Positions 8,313 to 17,333 are shown, numbered from the stretch's first letter. The stretch is DNA of 64,000 nucleotides from Alkalicoccobacillus murimartini (GCF_030813245.1 NZ_JAUSUA010000001.1:744001-808000); one strand, 5' to 3'. Notes: a model not told the origin generated them from the sequence alone. Made by a program: numbers and translations.

Positions 8313-9090
8313 TGTCGCCTTAACGTTTAACGAAGGTACAGCCGATGAGAAAAAAGCACTTCAGACCATTGAGTTAAATCTCGAAAAAGGTGATTTTGTC
8401 ACGATTATTGGGAGTAATGGGGCTGGGAAATCAACTTTAATGAATGTCATTTCAGGAGCCCTAGTACCTGATCAAGGCGATATTCAGATTGATGGGCGAA
8501 CCGTCATTCGACACCCAGAATACAAACGATCAGCATTTATTGGCAGAGTCTTTCAAGATCCTATGGCTGGCACAGCACCATCCATGACAATTGAAGAGAA
8601 TTTAGCTATTGCTTATTCACGAAATAAGAAACGAACATTAAAGCCAGGAATGAGTAAACAGCGTAGAGAATTTTTCAAACAGTCTCTCGAAACACTTAAT
8701 CTAGGATTAGAGAATCGTTTTACAGCTAGAGTTGGCCTTCTTTCAGGTGGGGAGCGTCAAGCCCTTTCACTACTAATGGCCACTTTCACTGAGCCAAAAA
8801 TCTTGTTGTTGGACGAACACACTGCCGCTCTGGATCCATCAAGGGCTGAGCTAATTACGAATTTAACACGGGATATTGTAGCGAAGCATCAGTTAACAAC
8901 GTTGATGGTGACACATAACATGCAGCAGGCGCTTGATTTGGGTAATCGATTAATTATGATGGACCAGGGTCAAATTATTCTTGACATACCCGAATCAGAA
9001 AAGCAGACTCTTACTGTTGAAGGTTTACTACAAGAATTCAAACGGATTCGTGGCACACAAATGGAAAGTGATCGAGCTATATTAGGATAA
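8293..9090 (+). CDS. ABC transporter ATP-binding protein, TrpZ-like
   Basis: ATPase of about 265 residues for the upstream permease and binding protein. Walker A GSNGAGKST, signature LSGGERQA and Walker B KILLLDEHTAALDPS are all intact; the residue after the Walker B glutamate is His, as in this subfamily. The start is set at the ATG pair at 8293/8296 because AAGGAGGTGG is a strong ribosome binding site immediately upstream; a GTG at 8287 lies inside that site. The gene ends the operon and is followed by a strong terminator. Confidence 0.87.
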   Translation: MMLNLHDVALTFNEGTADEKKALQTIELNLEKGDFVTIIGSNGAGKSTLMNVISGALVPDQGDIQIDGRTVIRHPEYKRSAFIGRVFQDPMAGTAPSMTIEENLAIAYSRNKKRTLKPGMSKQRREFFKQSLETLNLGLENRFTARVGLLSGGERQALSLLMATFTEPKILLLDEHTAALDPSRAELITNLTRDIVAKHQLTTLMVTHNMQQALDLGNRLIMMDQGQIILDIPESEKQTLTVEGLLQEFKRIRGTQMESDRAILG

Positions 9091-9100
9091 TAAAAAGGAT

Positions 9101-9136
9101 AAAAGCTGCCTCTTCAGTGTAAGAGGCAGCTTTTTT
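9101..9136 (+). terminator. Terminator after the TrpXYZ-like operon
   Basis: AAAAGCTGCCTCTT (9101-9114) pairs with AAGAGGCAGCTTTT (9121-9134), 14 bp with a 6-base loop and a T run. Confidence 0.93.
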
Positions 9137-9176
9137 GTTCACACATCGTCCAGTCTTTATTGGACTAAAATGACAC

Positions 9177-9205
9177 TTGTTTTTGTCAGGAAATATTACT
9201 ATAAT
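9177..9205 (+). promoter_or_regulatory. sstT promoter
   Basis: TTGTTT (9177-9182), a 17-base spacer, and TATAAT (9200-9205). The leader of about 90 bases to the start codon shows no riboswitch that I recognise. Confidence 0.65.
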
Positions 9206-9302
9206 TACACCTATCGGAGACAGATGTCCTGTTAGTGTGGACGAATCTTTTATCTACCCATCTTAGTTTCTAAGAAATTTACATCTTGAGAGTGGAGCTA
9301 TC

Positions 9303-10532
9303 ATGAAAAAAGTAGTAAATCATTGGACAAGACTTGGACTTGTGAAACAAATTATTATTGGACTCATTTTGGGTGTGGTTCTTGCGCTAACCATTCCTGA
9401 TGTGGCTGAACCTATTACCATTTTAGGCACATTATTCGTCGGCGCGCTAAAAGCCATTGCTCCTGTGTTAGTATTATTTCTCGTCATATCTGCAATTGCT
9501 CAGCACAAAAAAGGTCAGCAATCAAATATGAAATCAATTATTGCGCTGTATCTTATTGGCACGTTCTCGGCAGCTGTTGTCGCTGTGTGCGCGAGCTTTT
9601 TATTCCCGGTGAGCTTAGATCTTGCAGATAGCCCAGAAGGATTTCAAGCACCTGAGGGACTATCAGAGGTGCTGCAATCATTATTGCTGAATGTGGTAGA
9701 TAATCCTATAAATGCGGTAATTGAGGCTAATTTTATCGGTATATTAGCTTGGGCAATTGTCTTTGGGCTTGCTTTTAGAAGTGCATCAGATTCAACAAAA
9801 GCCGTGCTATCAAATGTATCAGATGCAGTCCTAAAGGTTGTTTCGTGGATTATCAAACTAGCCCCCCTTGGTATTTTAGGATTGGTTTTTGAAGCTATTT
9901 CTACGAGTGGACTTGATTCACTTGTGAGCTACGCACAACTACTTACCGTATTAATTGGCTGTATGATTGTTGTCGCATTAATTATCAATCCATTAATTGT
10001 GTTTGTCCTGAGTAGAAAAAACCCTTATCCATTGGTGATCACATGCTTAAAAGAAAGTGGCATAACAGCATTTTTCACACGAAGCTCTGCTGCGAATATC
10101 CCTGTAAACATGAAGCTCAGTGAAAAATTAGGGTTAAATAAGGATACATATTCTGTATCAATCCCATTAGGTGCAACAATTAATATGGCGGGTGCGGCTG
10201 TGACGATATCGGTGTTGACCCTTGCGACCGTTCATACGCTAGATATTCAAGTAAGTCTCTTTACGGCCTTGATTCTTTCCGTAATCGCAACGATAAGTGC
10301 CTGTGGTGCGTCAGGAGTGGCTGGTGGATCATTACTACTAATTCCCCTTGCAACTAGCTTGTTCGGTATCCCACCTGAGATCGCCATGCAAGTGGTAGGC
10401 ATTGGTTTTATTATTGGCGTGTTACAGGATTCTGCTGAAACGGCGTTAAACTCTTCTACGGATGTTATGTTTACAGCAGCAGTGGAAGCAAGAGAAAAAC
10501 GAAAAGCTCGAAAAAAAGATCAAATGGCATAA
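9303..10532 (+). CDS. sstT: Na+/serine-threonine symporter SstT
   Basis: Membrane protein of 409 residues of the dicarboxylate/amino acid:cation symporter family, imports serine and threonine with sodium. The N-terminus [18 protein letters not shown], the [12 protein letters not shown] segment and the [18 protein letters not shown] signature identify SstT within the family. About eight membrane helices and two re-entrant loops fit the length. The C-terminal tail is very basic. It has its own promoter and terminator. Its position between rnpB and ypsC differs from B. subtilis. A sodium-coupled carrier suits an alkaliphilic lifestyle. Confidence 0.92.
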   Translation: MKKVVNHWTRLGLVKQIIIGLILGVVLALTIPDVAEPITILGTLFVGALKAIAPVLVLFLVISAIAQHKKGQQSNMKSIIALYLIGTFSAAVVAVCASFLFPVSLDLADSPEGFQAPEGLSEVLQSLLLNVVDNPINAVIEANFIGILAWAIVFGLAFRSASDSTKAVLSNVSDAVLKVVSWIIKLAPLGILGLVFEAISTSGLDSLVSYAQLLTVLIGCMIVVALIINPLIVFVLSRKNPYPLVITCLKESGITAFFTRSSAANIPVNMKLSEKLGLNKDTYSVSIPLGATINMAGAAVTISVLTLATVHTLDIQVSLFTALILSVIATISACGASGVAGGSLLLIPLATSLFGIPPEIAMQVVGIGFIIGVLQDSAETALNSSTDVMFTAAVEAREKRKARKKDQMA

Positions 10533-10541
10533 TGCTTTACG

Positions 10542-10577
10542 TAGCGTAGCTTGTCACAACAAGCTACGCTATTTTTA
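10542..10577 (+). terminator. sstT terminator
   Basis: TAGCGTAGCTTGT (10542-10554) and ACAAGCTACGCTA (10559-10571) form a perfect 13-bp stem with a CACA loop and a T run. Confidence 0.92.
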
Positions 10578-10638
10578 TGTGCAAATTAAAAAAAGTAGAT
10601 ATTAAAAGGCATGTTGCTGGGTGATTCTTGATCGTTTC

Positions 10639-10667
10639 TTGTCACGGCAAGCTTCAGACCGTATAAT
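10639..10667 (+). promoter_or_regulatory. ypsC promoter
   Basis: TTGTCA (10639-10644), 17 bases, TATAAT (10662-10667): a near-consensus sigma-A promoter 35 bases ahead of the gene. Confidence 0.85.
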
Positions 10668-10701
10668 GAGGAAAGCTGAAATAATAAGGGAGTTTTGATG
10701 G

Positions 10702-11844
10702 ATGGATAAGGTAACACTAATTGCCACAGCAACAATGGGGCTTGAATCAATTGTGGCAAGAGAAATAAAAGACTTAGGATATGAAGATATAGAGGTAGAG
10801 AATGGCAAGGTTACCTTTACCGCAAGTATGGATGCCATTCCACGTGCGAACCTATGGCTACGCACGTCAGACCGTGTAAAACTGAAAGTTGGAGAGTTCA
10901 AAGCCTTTACATTTGATGAATTATTTGAAAAAACAAAGGCACTTCCATGGGCAGATCTAATTCCTGCTAATGCTGAATTCCCGGTTATTGGCCGGTCAGT
11001 GAAATCAACATTATTTAGTGTGTCGGACTGCCAAGCTATCGTAAAAAAAGCAGTGGTAGAGAGTTTAAAGAAGAAGCATAATATTAATTGGTTTGATGAA
11101 GACGGACCTCTTTATCGTATTGAAGTAGCATTACATAAAGACGTGGCTACGTTGACGATAGATACAAGTGGTGAAGGACTCCATAAACGAGGCTATCGCT
11201 ACCTTCACAATGAAGCACCTCTTAAAGAGACTCTTGCTGCGGCACTAATTAAGCTGACAACTTGGAACCCAGATCGTCCCTTTGCTGATCCTTTTTGCGG
11301 ATCAGGTACATTGCCAATTGAAGCAGCCATGATTGGACAAAATCTTGCACCAGGCTTTAACCGTGAATTTGCTTCTGATGAATGGGACTGGTTGGGTCGC
11401 GATGTTTGGGACAAGGCCAGACAAGAAGTAGAAGATCTTGCTCGCTACGATCAAAAGCTTGATATTCTTGGTTCTGATATTGATCACCGAAGTGTGGAGT
11501 TGGCTCAAAATAATGCAAAAGAAGCTGGATTTGCTGACTTAATTACGTTTAAACAAATGCAGGTGCGTGATTTTAGTCACAAAGGCAGCTACGGTATAAT
11601 TATTGGTAATCCACCATACGGTGAACGTATTGGGGAGCGGGATGAAGTGGAATTCATGTATAAACAAATGGGTGAAGCCCTGCGTAAACACGACAGCTGG
11701 TCTGTCTATATGCTGACTTCCAACGAAAATTTTGAAGAATTATACGGAAAAAAAGCCTCCAAAAAACGCAAGCTTTATAACGGTAATCTGAAAACCGATT
11801 ACTACCAGTATTTCGGTCCGAGACCTCCGAAAAAGGCCGATTGA
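10702..11844 (+). CDS. ypsC: THUMP-domain 23S rRNA guanine methyltransferase
   Basis: Class I SAM-dependent RNA methyltransferase of 380 residues, homologous to B. subtilis YpsC and to the N-terminal half of E. coli RlmL (m2G2445 of 23S rRNA). An N-terminal ferredoxin-like/THUMP region (about residues 45-155) precedes the methyltransferase domain with DPFCGSGT (196-203) binding SAM and the catalytic NPPYG motif (303-307) typical of N2-guanine methylation. It starts at ATG 10702 behind AAGGGAG. It belongs to the rnpB-ypsC neighbourhood, here split by two transport cassettes. A double hairpin follows. Confidence 0.92.
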   Translation: MDKVTLIATATMGLESIVAREIKDLGYEDIEVENGKVTFTASMDAIPRANLWLRTSDRVKLKVGEFKAFTFDELFEKTKALPWADLIPANAEFPVIGRSVKSTLFSVSDCQAIVKKAVVESLKKKHNINWFDEDGPLYRIEVALHKDVATLTIDTSGEGLHKRGYRYLHNEAPLKETLAAALIKLTTWNPDRPFADPFCGSGTLPIEAAMIGQNLAPGFNREFASDEWDWLGRDVWDKARQEVEDLARYDQKLDILGSDIDHRSVELAQNNAKEAGFADLITFKQMQVRDFSHKGSYGIIIGNPPYGERIGERDEVEFMYKQMGEALRKHDSWSVYMLTSNENFEELYGKKASKKRKLYNGNLKTDYYQYFGPRPPKKAD

Positions 11845-11857
11845 AGGTAATGTAATA

Positions 11858-11884
11858 ATCAGTACTGAGACATACTGATCTTTT
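11858..11884 (+). terminator. ypsC terminator
   Basis: ATCAGTA (11858-11864) pairs with TACTGAT (11873-11879), followed by CTTTTC. Confidence 0.6.
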
Positions 11885-11889
11885 CAGAG

Positions 11890-11964
11890 AAGAACACATT
11901 TATTTTTTAGATCATCTATTCACTTTAGAATAGATGAAGCTGAGAAAAGGATGTGTTCTTTTTT
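11890..11964 (+). terminator. Nested two-stem structure downstream of ypsC
   Basis: An outer perfect stem (AAGAACACAT at 11890-11899 with ATGTGTTCTT at 11951-11960) encloses an inner perfect 9-bp stem (CATCTATTC 11913-11921 with GAATAGATG 11928-11936). The outer 3' arm runs into TTTTTTG. It may be a second, long-armed terminator; the 51 bases enclosed are unusual for one. Confidence 0.6.
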
Positions 11965-12252
11965 GTTGTATCTCAAGTAGCTAGTAGTGATCTTGGAAGC
12001 CATTTAGTATATGTACAAGTAAAGCAAATGACATTAGTTAATATTAGAATTCATTCAGTATAATGATCACAACATAATTTTTAGATATACGGGATAAAGA
12101 TATGATCATAACGAGAAACCAATTATGTAAAGATATTAATTTCATGTACTATAATGTAAAAGCTCTTTATCAAATCGCCACAACAAAATAACGTAGTTAG
12201 AATAGTCTTTCTCAAGAAAGCAGGCAAAGAATTGACCGAGGAGGGATTTAAG
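11965..12252. other. Intergenic region before the M23 peptidase
   Basis: AT-rich, no ORF. TATAAT at 12150-12155 could be the -10 of the downstream gene, but no good -35 is 16-18 bases upstream. Nothing else recognised. Confidence 0.4.
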
Positions 12253-12948
12253 ATGAGCGACGCGCGTGAGCCGATAATTGTAGAGTTTCCTTTAAGAGGA
12301 GAGTGGTACGCTCCAAACACGCCAGGGACCAAAATTCCCAGTCACGGCACAAACAAATTCGGATCAAGATATGCTTATGACTTTATTCAAGTGGATTGGG
12401 AAAGAAAGGGCTGGCCCGGCTATCGCGTGAGTTTGGCGCAATATTTGCTTTTCGGGGTTCCCTTAGATGAATATTATTGTTGGGGGCAAGACATCTATGC
12501 TCCTTGCGACGGGATTATTGTCCAAGCGGAGGATGGTTATAAAGAACGAACAAGAACGAAATTGATTTCAGATATGTCTAGCGCTTTTAAACATGCTCAT
12601 TATTTCGACCCGAAAAAAGATGACATACAATCAGTGGCTGGCAACTACATCATTATAAAATGTGCTGACAATGTATATGCTGGATTAGTCCATCTTCAAA
12701 CAGGGTCCATTCAGGTTTCAGTTGATGAACGTGTAAAAAAAGGTGAACTTATTGGTAGGGTGGGTCATTCAGGAAATTCCTTTTCTCCGCACTTGCATAT
12801 TCAATTTATGGATAGTAGCGACATTTCTAGTGCAAAAGGTTTGCCATTTGCTTTTGAACAATTCGAACGATTTAAAAATAGAAAATGGGAAAAAGTATAT
12901 AATGGGATTCCAACCAATAAGGATAGAATAAGATTCCAAAAGCAATAA
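12253..12948 (+). CDS. M23-family metallopeptidase without signal peptide
   Basis: Protein of 231 residues with an M23/LytM-like zinc peptidase domain. The family pattern is visible: H31 of SHGTNKFGSRYAYD with D43, a later AGLVHLQTGSI and the HLHIQF motif near residue 195. M23 enzymes cleave peptide cross-links in peptidoglycan or act as transport-associated scaffolds, but this one has no signal peptide or membrane segment, so its target is unclear. The start is ATG 12253 behind GAGGAGGGA; the upstream TTG at 12232 overlaps that site. It stands alone and is convergent with a small membrane protein gene. Confidence 0.78.
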   Translation: MSDAREPIIVEFPLRGEWYAPNTPGTKIPSHGTNKFGSRYAYDFIQVDWERKGWPGYRVSLAQYLLFGVPLDEYYCWGQDIYAPCDGIIVQAEDGYKERTRTKLISDMSSAFKHAHYFDPKKDDIQSVAGNYIIIKCADNVYAGLVHLQTGSIQVSVDERVKKGELIGRVGHSGNSFSPHLHIQFMDSSDISSAKGLPFAFEQFERFKNRKWEKVYNGIPTNKDRIRFQKQ

Positions 12949-12972
12949 ATTAAAAGGGTACTTGAACATGTC

Positions 12973-13161
12973 TTACGAATTTTGTTTATTGATATTTTTA
13001 TAAAGGGTGATCATAAGACCTGAAACGACTATGACATTAATAAATCCTATTGTCCGAAATGTATTAGTTTGTATTGGGTTGACATAAAAGTGATAGATTC
13101 CTGATGAAACTGTAATCATGACAATAACGACATATACACAGGCTATCATTTTATTAGTCAA
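12973..13161 (-). CDS. Small two-helix membrane protein
   Basis: Hypothetical protein of about 62 residues with two hydrophobic segments (ACVYVVIVMITVSSGIYHF and TIGFINVIVVSGLMITLY) joined by a short polar loop. A longer frame starts with ATG at 13182, but AAGGAGTGAG lies inside that extension with correct spacing to a TTG at 13161, so I use the shorter form. It is convergent with the M23 gene and divergent from the DUF4870 gene. Function unknown. Confidence 0.55.
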   Translation of the reverse strand: MTNKMIACVYVVIVMITVSSGIYHFYVNPIQTNTFRTIGFINVIVVSGLMITLYKNINKQNS

Positions 13162-13300
13162 TAATCTCACTCCTTTTTTCATGAATTGTTAGCTAACATT
13201 AATTCCTCTTTCTATCATTTAGTAAACATGTTTATCATGAACATATTAGGTTATATAAAGAGTAAGGATCATGATACATAATTGAAAAGGAGTGAAATAT

Positions 13301-13654
13301 ATGTCTAATGATATCAGCACTTATGATGGTCAGCCGAGCTCAGATGAACGAATTATGGCGATGCTCATGTATTTACTGAGTTTTATTACTACGATTATAG
13401 CCCCATTGATCATTTGGGTTATAAAAAAAGACGAGTCAAAATTTATAAATTTTCATGGGAAGCAGTATTTTAATTTTGTTATCTCATATTTTATTTATGG
13501 CATTGTGGCTTATATTCTCACGATTGCGTTAATCGGTTTTGCTCTGATACCTATCTTTTTCGTATTAAGCTTAATCTTTATAATTGTTGCAGCAGTAAAA
13601 GCTTATAATGGTGAGATGTACGTTATTCCGCTCACAATTCGTTTCATTAAATAA
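13301..13654 (+). CDS. DUF4870 / Tic20-like membrane protein
   Basis: Integral membrane protein of 117 residues with three hydrophobic segments, after a short polar N-terminus (SSDERIMAMLMYLLSFI). The motif IWVIKKDESKFINFHGKQYFNF is diagnostic of the DUF4870 family, widespread in Firmicutes and without a firmly known role. The start is ATG 13301 with GGAGTG upstream; the GTG nine bases earlier lies in the ribosome binding site. A strong terminator follows. Confidence 0.82.
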   Translation: MSNDISTYDGQPSSDERIMAMLMYLLSFITTIIAPLIIWVIKKDESKFINFHGKQYFNFVISYFIYGIVAYILTIALIGFALIPIFFVLSLIFIIVAAVKAYNGEMYVIPLTIRFIK

Positions 13655-13680
13655 TGGACTTTTTGAATCACTCATAATCA

Positions 13681-13725
13681 AACAACCAATGGCAGAACTA
13701 AGCGTCTGCCATTGGTTGTTTTTGT
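13681..13725 (+). terminator. Strong terminator after the DUF4870 gene
   Basis: A perfect 16-bp stem (13681-13696 with 13705-13720), 8-base loop and T run. The A-rich 5' flank makes it potentially bidirectional. Confidence 0.93.
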
Positions 13726-13807
13726 TCGTACCCTTGTTACTGGTTCATCGTTTCAAACAATGCTATCATGAGCGGTAGAGAAAAGACAGGTAAGGAGGCA
13801 ATCAAAG

Positions 13808-14185
13808 ATGAGCAAACTTATTGTTACGAGCTACCCTTTAGCTGCAAAAGGAGAGAAGTCCATTTTATTTGAAAGTGAAGCAGACAACCACGTGCATCAG
13901 GTGTTGTTTGATGCACTTCATTCTCATTTTAAAAGTGTTATACCCGCTGTATTGCCAACAGAGGGGGAGGTCCTAAATATAAATGTGGTAGAAGAAATTG
14001 AGGGTTCTTCCCTTCCGAAAATTAGGCACTTTTCATTGTTAGGAACACATGATCTTGCATTATTAGATGCGCTGGAGGCAGCACAAGAGAAAATTGAATC
14101 ACTCTCTAGTGAATGGGATCTAACTCAAGCAGATGACTACGAAGAAGTATTAAATCAATTGCTACGATATTTAAATACTATGTAG
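13808..14185 (+). CDS. Hypothetical protein, 125 residues
   Basis: I do not recognise this family. The product is soluble, acidic, and without signal peptide, membrane segment or Cys. It alternates predicted strands in the first half and has two helices at the C-terminus (LALLDALEAAQEKIESL and DYEEVLNQLLRYL). A GTAAGGAGG-type ribosome binding site precedes the ATG. It lies 33 bases ahead of the gluconokinase gene and may share its transcript. Confidence 0.6.
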   Translation: MSKLIVTSYPLAAKGEKSILFESEADNHVHQVLFDALHSHFKSVIPAVLPTEGEVLNINVVEEIEGSSLPKIRHFSLLGTHDLALLDALEAAQEKIESLSSEWDLTQADDYEEVLNQLLRYLNTM

Positions 14186-14218
14186 GTTTACTCATTATCA
14201 ATCTAGGAGGTTATTTAA

Positions 14219-15784
14219 ATGAATACTGAAGCGGTTACACTGGGTATTGATATTGGAACAACGAGTACAAAATCTGTGCTTTTTCAATTAAACGGAACAG
14301 TTCTATCATCAGCAGAAATTAGTTACCCTACGTTATCTCCGCAGTCAACTTGGTCTGAGCAAGACCCGGAGATTATCTTGAGAGCGGTAAAGCAGTCCAT
14401 TAAACAAGCGGTGACCTTATCACCCGTTTCACCAGCTTCTATCACAGCAGCTGGTTTTTCTACTGCAATGCACTCTATTTTAGCAGTAGATCGACAAGGG
14501 AAAGCATTAACAAATAGCATCATTTGGTCAGATAACCGAAGCTCTGATTTTGTTACGAAATTAAAGGAAACGGATCAAGCTCAACAATTTTATTTGCGGA
14601 CAGGTACACCCATTCACACAATGTCACCGCTAGTTAAGCTGTTATGGATAAAAGAGCATCAAACCGATCTTTTCTCTACTTCTTATAAATTTATCTCCAT
14701 TAAAGAATACGTTTGGTTTCATTTATTTGGTGAATTTGTCGTAGATTTTTCCATTGCATCTGCGAGCGGATTAATGAATTTAAAAGAAAATCAGTGGGAT
14801 AAAGAGATACTAGCTTATATTGGCCTATCGGAAGATCAATTATCTGAGCTTGTTCCAGTCACATATCTAAAAAAACTCCCTACTTCAAGTATGGCTCATG
14901 AGCTAGGCTTGTCCCCGTCAATGCCCTTTGTCATAGGAGCAAGTGATGGGACGCTTGCCAATGTTGGTGTAGGAGCTGGGTCCAATGACAAAACCGTTGT
15001 AACAATTGGGACAAGTGGAGCCATTAGAAGGACGGTAACCGAACCGATGACGGATGCAAAGCAACGCACATTTTGTTATGCCTTAACAGACAATTCGTGG
15101 GTCATTGGAGGAGCAACAAATAATGGTGGGAATGTTTTACGCTGGTTTCGTGATGAATGGTCGCGCGGTCAAGTGGCGATAGAAGACCAAGAAAGTAAAG
15201 CAGATTTGTATAATCAGTTACTATCCTTAGCTGAGAAGTCTCCTGTTGGGGCACAGGGGTTGTTATTTTTGCCCTTTTTAAATGGGGAGCGTGCACCCTA
15301 TTGGAATTCAAATGCTAGGGGGAGCTTTGTTGGTATTGGAAACCATCATACTCAAAACGACTTTATCCGATCTCTCCTTGAGGGCGTCATCTTTAGTGTG
15401 TACTCAGTTGGCTTGGCTTTACGTGACTTAAGTGGACCGTTCACCGACATTCGTGCATCCGGTGGGTTTGCCCGTTCGCCATTTTGGTTGCAGATTCTTG
15501 CTGATGTATTCAAAAAAGATATTCACGTTCCTACAAGCTACCATGCTTCAGCATTTGGGGCAGCAATTGTTGCCTTGCTCGGCACAGGGCATTTGCAGTC
15601 ATTAAGCGAGTCAGATTCTTGGACGACGATAGCCAATGTGTATGAACATCAAGCGGAGACAAATGAAACATATCTTGAACTTTTTGAGTTATATTCTACC
15701 CTTTATCAAGCTCTAGAGGGACCTTTTGATCAACTAGCCAAATTCCAACAACATGGGACAAGCGCCTTCACTACATCCAAGTAG
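14219..15784 (+). CDS. gntK: Gluconokinase (FGGY family)
   Basis: Sugar kinase of 521 residues, similar in length to B. subtilis GntK. FGGY features include the N-terminal phosphate-binding GIDIGTTSTKSVLF, TIGTSGAIRRT in the C-terminal ATPase half, and ASGGFARSPFWLQILADVF near residue 420. It would phosphorylate gluconate to 6-phosphogluconate; other FGGY sugars (xylulose, for example) cannot be excluded. The gene is not accompanied by gntR, gntP or gntZ, so it is detached from the classical gnt operon. TAGGAGG precedes the ATG. Confidence 0.82.
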   Translation: MNTEAVTLGIDIGTTSTKSVLFQLNGTVLSSAEISYPTLSPQSTWSEQDPEIILRAVKQSIKQAVTLSPVSPASITAAGFSTAMHSILAVDRQGKALTNSIIWSDNRSSDFVTKLKETDQAQQFYLRTGTPIHTMSPLVKLLWIKEHQTDLFSTSYKFISIKEYVWFHLFGEFVVDFSIASASGLMNLKENQWDKEILAYIGLSEDQLSELVPVTYLKKLPTSSMAHELGLSPSMPFVIGASDGTLANVGVGAGSNDKTVVTIGTSGAIRRTVTEPMTDAKQRTFCYALTDNSWVIGGATNNGGNVLRWFRDEWSRGQVAIEDQESKADLYNQLLSLAEKSPVGAQGLLFLPFLNGERAPYWNSNARGSFVGIGNHHTQNDFIRSLLEGVIFSVYSVGLALRDLSGPFTDIRASGGFARSPFWLQILADVFKKDIHVPTSYHASAFGAAIVALLGTGHLQSLSESDSWTTIANVYEHQAETNETYLELFELYSTLYQALEGPFDQLAKFQQHGTSAFTTSK

Positions 15785-15910
15785 ATAATATCATTATTAT
15801 GTAAACCTAAATATAAATATAAATAGTTTTGTATTGTACCAGATGATCTCCCCTTACGATAAAAAGTCTGACGATTTATTGTATAAGCACATAAAAAGGG
15901 GGAGATTGGT

Positions 15911-16687
15911 TTGACAAAACTATTTATTGATCCAGGTCATGGAGGTCGTGATCCTGGTGCTGTTGGGAATGGGTTAAAGGAAAAAGACCTCACGCTTGCA
16001 ATAAGTAATCGTGTCCGTCAGATGTTGATTGACGATTATCACGGTGTCGAAGTTAAAATGAGTCGAACAACGGATACATTTGTTTCACTAGCCGATCGGA
16101 GTCACATGGCCAACAATTGGAGAGCAGATTATTTTCTATCCATCCATGTGAATGCAGGTGGGGGGACAGGCTTTGAGTCTTTCATCCATTCAAGTAGGGC
16201 GACTAGAACAGTTAGTCTTCAAGCAATTATTCACGACCAGATGATGAACACTATACACGCTGTGGACCGTGGTAAAAAATCGGCTAATTTTGCTGTTTTG
16301 CGCCAAACGGTCATGCCAGCCATTTTAACTGAGAATCTATTTATTGATCGTGTAGCTGATGCAGTGAAGCTAAAATCAGCGTCTTATATTCAGTCTTTAG
16401 CGCGTGGACATGTGGAGGGACTGGTTCGAGCTTTTTCACTACAAAAAAGGTCAGCTGAGCTGCAGCCTACCACGTTGCATAAAGTACAGGGAGGGGCTTT
16501 TCGCAGTAAAGCAAACGCGGATCAGCGAAAAAGTCAGCTTGAACAAGCGGGTTACCATACGTTGATTGTTTTTCACGAGGGATTATACCGAGTACAGCTT
16601 GGTGCTTTTGCTAACTTGGGAAAGGCGAACTCACTTGCGACAGAATTAAAACAAAAAGGGTTTGATTCCTATATCGTTCGCACATAA
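15911..16687 (+). CDS. cwlC: CwlC-like N-acetylmuramoyl-L-alanine amidase
   Basis: Peptidoglycan amidase of 258 residues. The Amidase_3 domain (1-185) keeps zinc ligands H10 (FIDPGHGG), E24 and H79 (LSIHVNAGG) and catalytic E141 (AILTENLFID). Two SPOR-type repeats follow (about 187-222 and 224-258), each with a VQxGAF-like core. There is no signal peptide, as in B. subtilis CwlC and phage-derived relatives; CwlC works in mother-cell lysis late in sporulation. TTG start at 15911 behind GGGGGAG. The upstream region has CATA-like elements but no exact sigma-K match. Assignment to CwlC rather than another XlyB/CwlC relative is by domain order. Confidence 0.78.
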   Translation: MTKLFIDPGHGGRDPGAVGNGLKEKDLTLAISNRVRQMLIDDYHGVEVKMSRTTDTFVSLADRSHMANNWRADYFLSIHVNAGGGTGFESFIHSSRATRTVSLQAIIHDQMMNTIHAVDRGKKSANFAVLRQTVMPAILTENLFIDRVADAVKLKSASYIQSLARGHVEGLVRAFSLQKRSAELQPTTLHKVQGGAFRSKANADQRKSQLEQAGYHTLIVFHEGLYRVQLGAFANLGKANSLATELKQKGFDSYIVRT

Positions 16688-16758
16688 TCGATGACTCGTA
16701 TGAATAGTATAGAAAAGGAGACACTGATAGACGTCTAGCCTTTGACTATTTTGGAGAA

Positions 16759-16971
16759 ATGAGTGTGAGCAGATTGAGAAGGACAGAACCAAGCCAAATG
16801 TATGATGTACTCGAACGAGTGGAAAAAGCCATTCGAACAGCTGAACAGAATGTTCATGAAGAGTTAGCTGCGATGAACCCAAGTCAGTCTGTTGCAGCGA
16901 AGCAATTCATCGAGCAGGCTCGAGCCGATTACGATATAGCTCAAAAATATTACAATTCAAGCTTAGATTAA
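16759..16971 (+). CDS. Small hypothetical helical protein
   Basis: Product of 70 residues, almost entirely helical and charged (YDVLERVEKAIRTAEQNVHE; QFIEQARADYDIAQKYY), with no Cys, membrane segment or signal. It resembles small Bacillus DUF proteins (possibly DUF2564) but I cannot be sure. The ATG at 16759 is only 2-3 bases past GGAG; the GTG at 16765 has better spacing. A bidirectional terminator follows. Confidence 0.6.
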   Translation: MSVSRLRRTEPSQMYDVLERVEKAIRTAEQNVHEELAAMNPSQSVAAKQFIEQARADYDIAQKYYNSSLD

Positions 16972-16986
16972 GGGATTTCCCCCAAT

Positions 16987-17024
16987 AAAAAGAAGCATAA
17001 ACCCTAGGCTTATGCTTCTTTTTT
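16987..17024. terminator. Bidirectional terminator between convergent genes
   Basis: AAAAAGAAGCATAA (16987-17000) pairs with TTATGCTTCTTTTT (17010-17023). It serves the small + strand gene and overlaps the stop of the - strand HesB-like gene. Confidence 0.9.
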
Positions 17025-17333
17025 TATGTGTTCTTCTGGGTGTGCTGCATCTAGAAATCGTGGTTGATGAAATTCTACTCTGTCTAGATCCGTATTATAA
17101 TCAATCGACATTCCATCTACATACCAAAAATCGTCTTCAGTCACAAAGAATGTTACATCTTGTTTGTTAATCTCATAAGCTTTTTTGGGTGGTGTATCTC
17201 TCATGACTCCAACCGAAAATCCACCAGAGCCAACGCCTCCAACTCGCACAAACAAACGAATGGATTCACCTGGCTGTAATTCCATTTCTTTTTTATATAA
17301 AGTAACAACTGCATCTGATAATGTAAGTTGCAT
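17010..17333 (-). CDS. yneR: HesB/IscA-like protein lacking cysteines (YneR type)
   Basis: Protein of 107 residues with the HesB-like fold (LTLSDAVVTLYKKEM; RLFVRVGGVGSGGFSVGV; DDFWYVDGMSIDY). Iron-sulfur A-type carriers use three Cys, but this product has none, as in the YneR subgroup, so it should not hold a classical Fe-S cluster. The ATG at 17333 follows AAGGGGGT. A longer open frame extends to 17699, but that part runs antisense to the carboxypeptidase gene and lacks a ribosome binding site. Role unknown. Confidence 0.82.
   Translation of the reverse strand: MQLTLSDAVVTLYKKEMELQPGESIRLFVRVGGVGSGGFSVGVMRDTPPKKAYEINKQDVTFFVTEDDFWYVDGMSIDYNTDLDRVEFHQPRFLDAAHPEEHIKKEA

Noticed and set aside
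9206-9302. Riboswitch in the sstT leader
   Set aside because: Only short imperfect pairings are visible and no known class (lysine, glycine, T-box) could be matched.
15797-15807. Second TTATGTAAACC, identical to the XerD arm of dif
   Set aside because: The XerC half does not match there, so it is at most half a site; the sequence is AT-rich and the copy is probably fortuitous.
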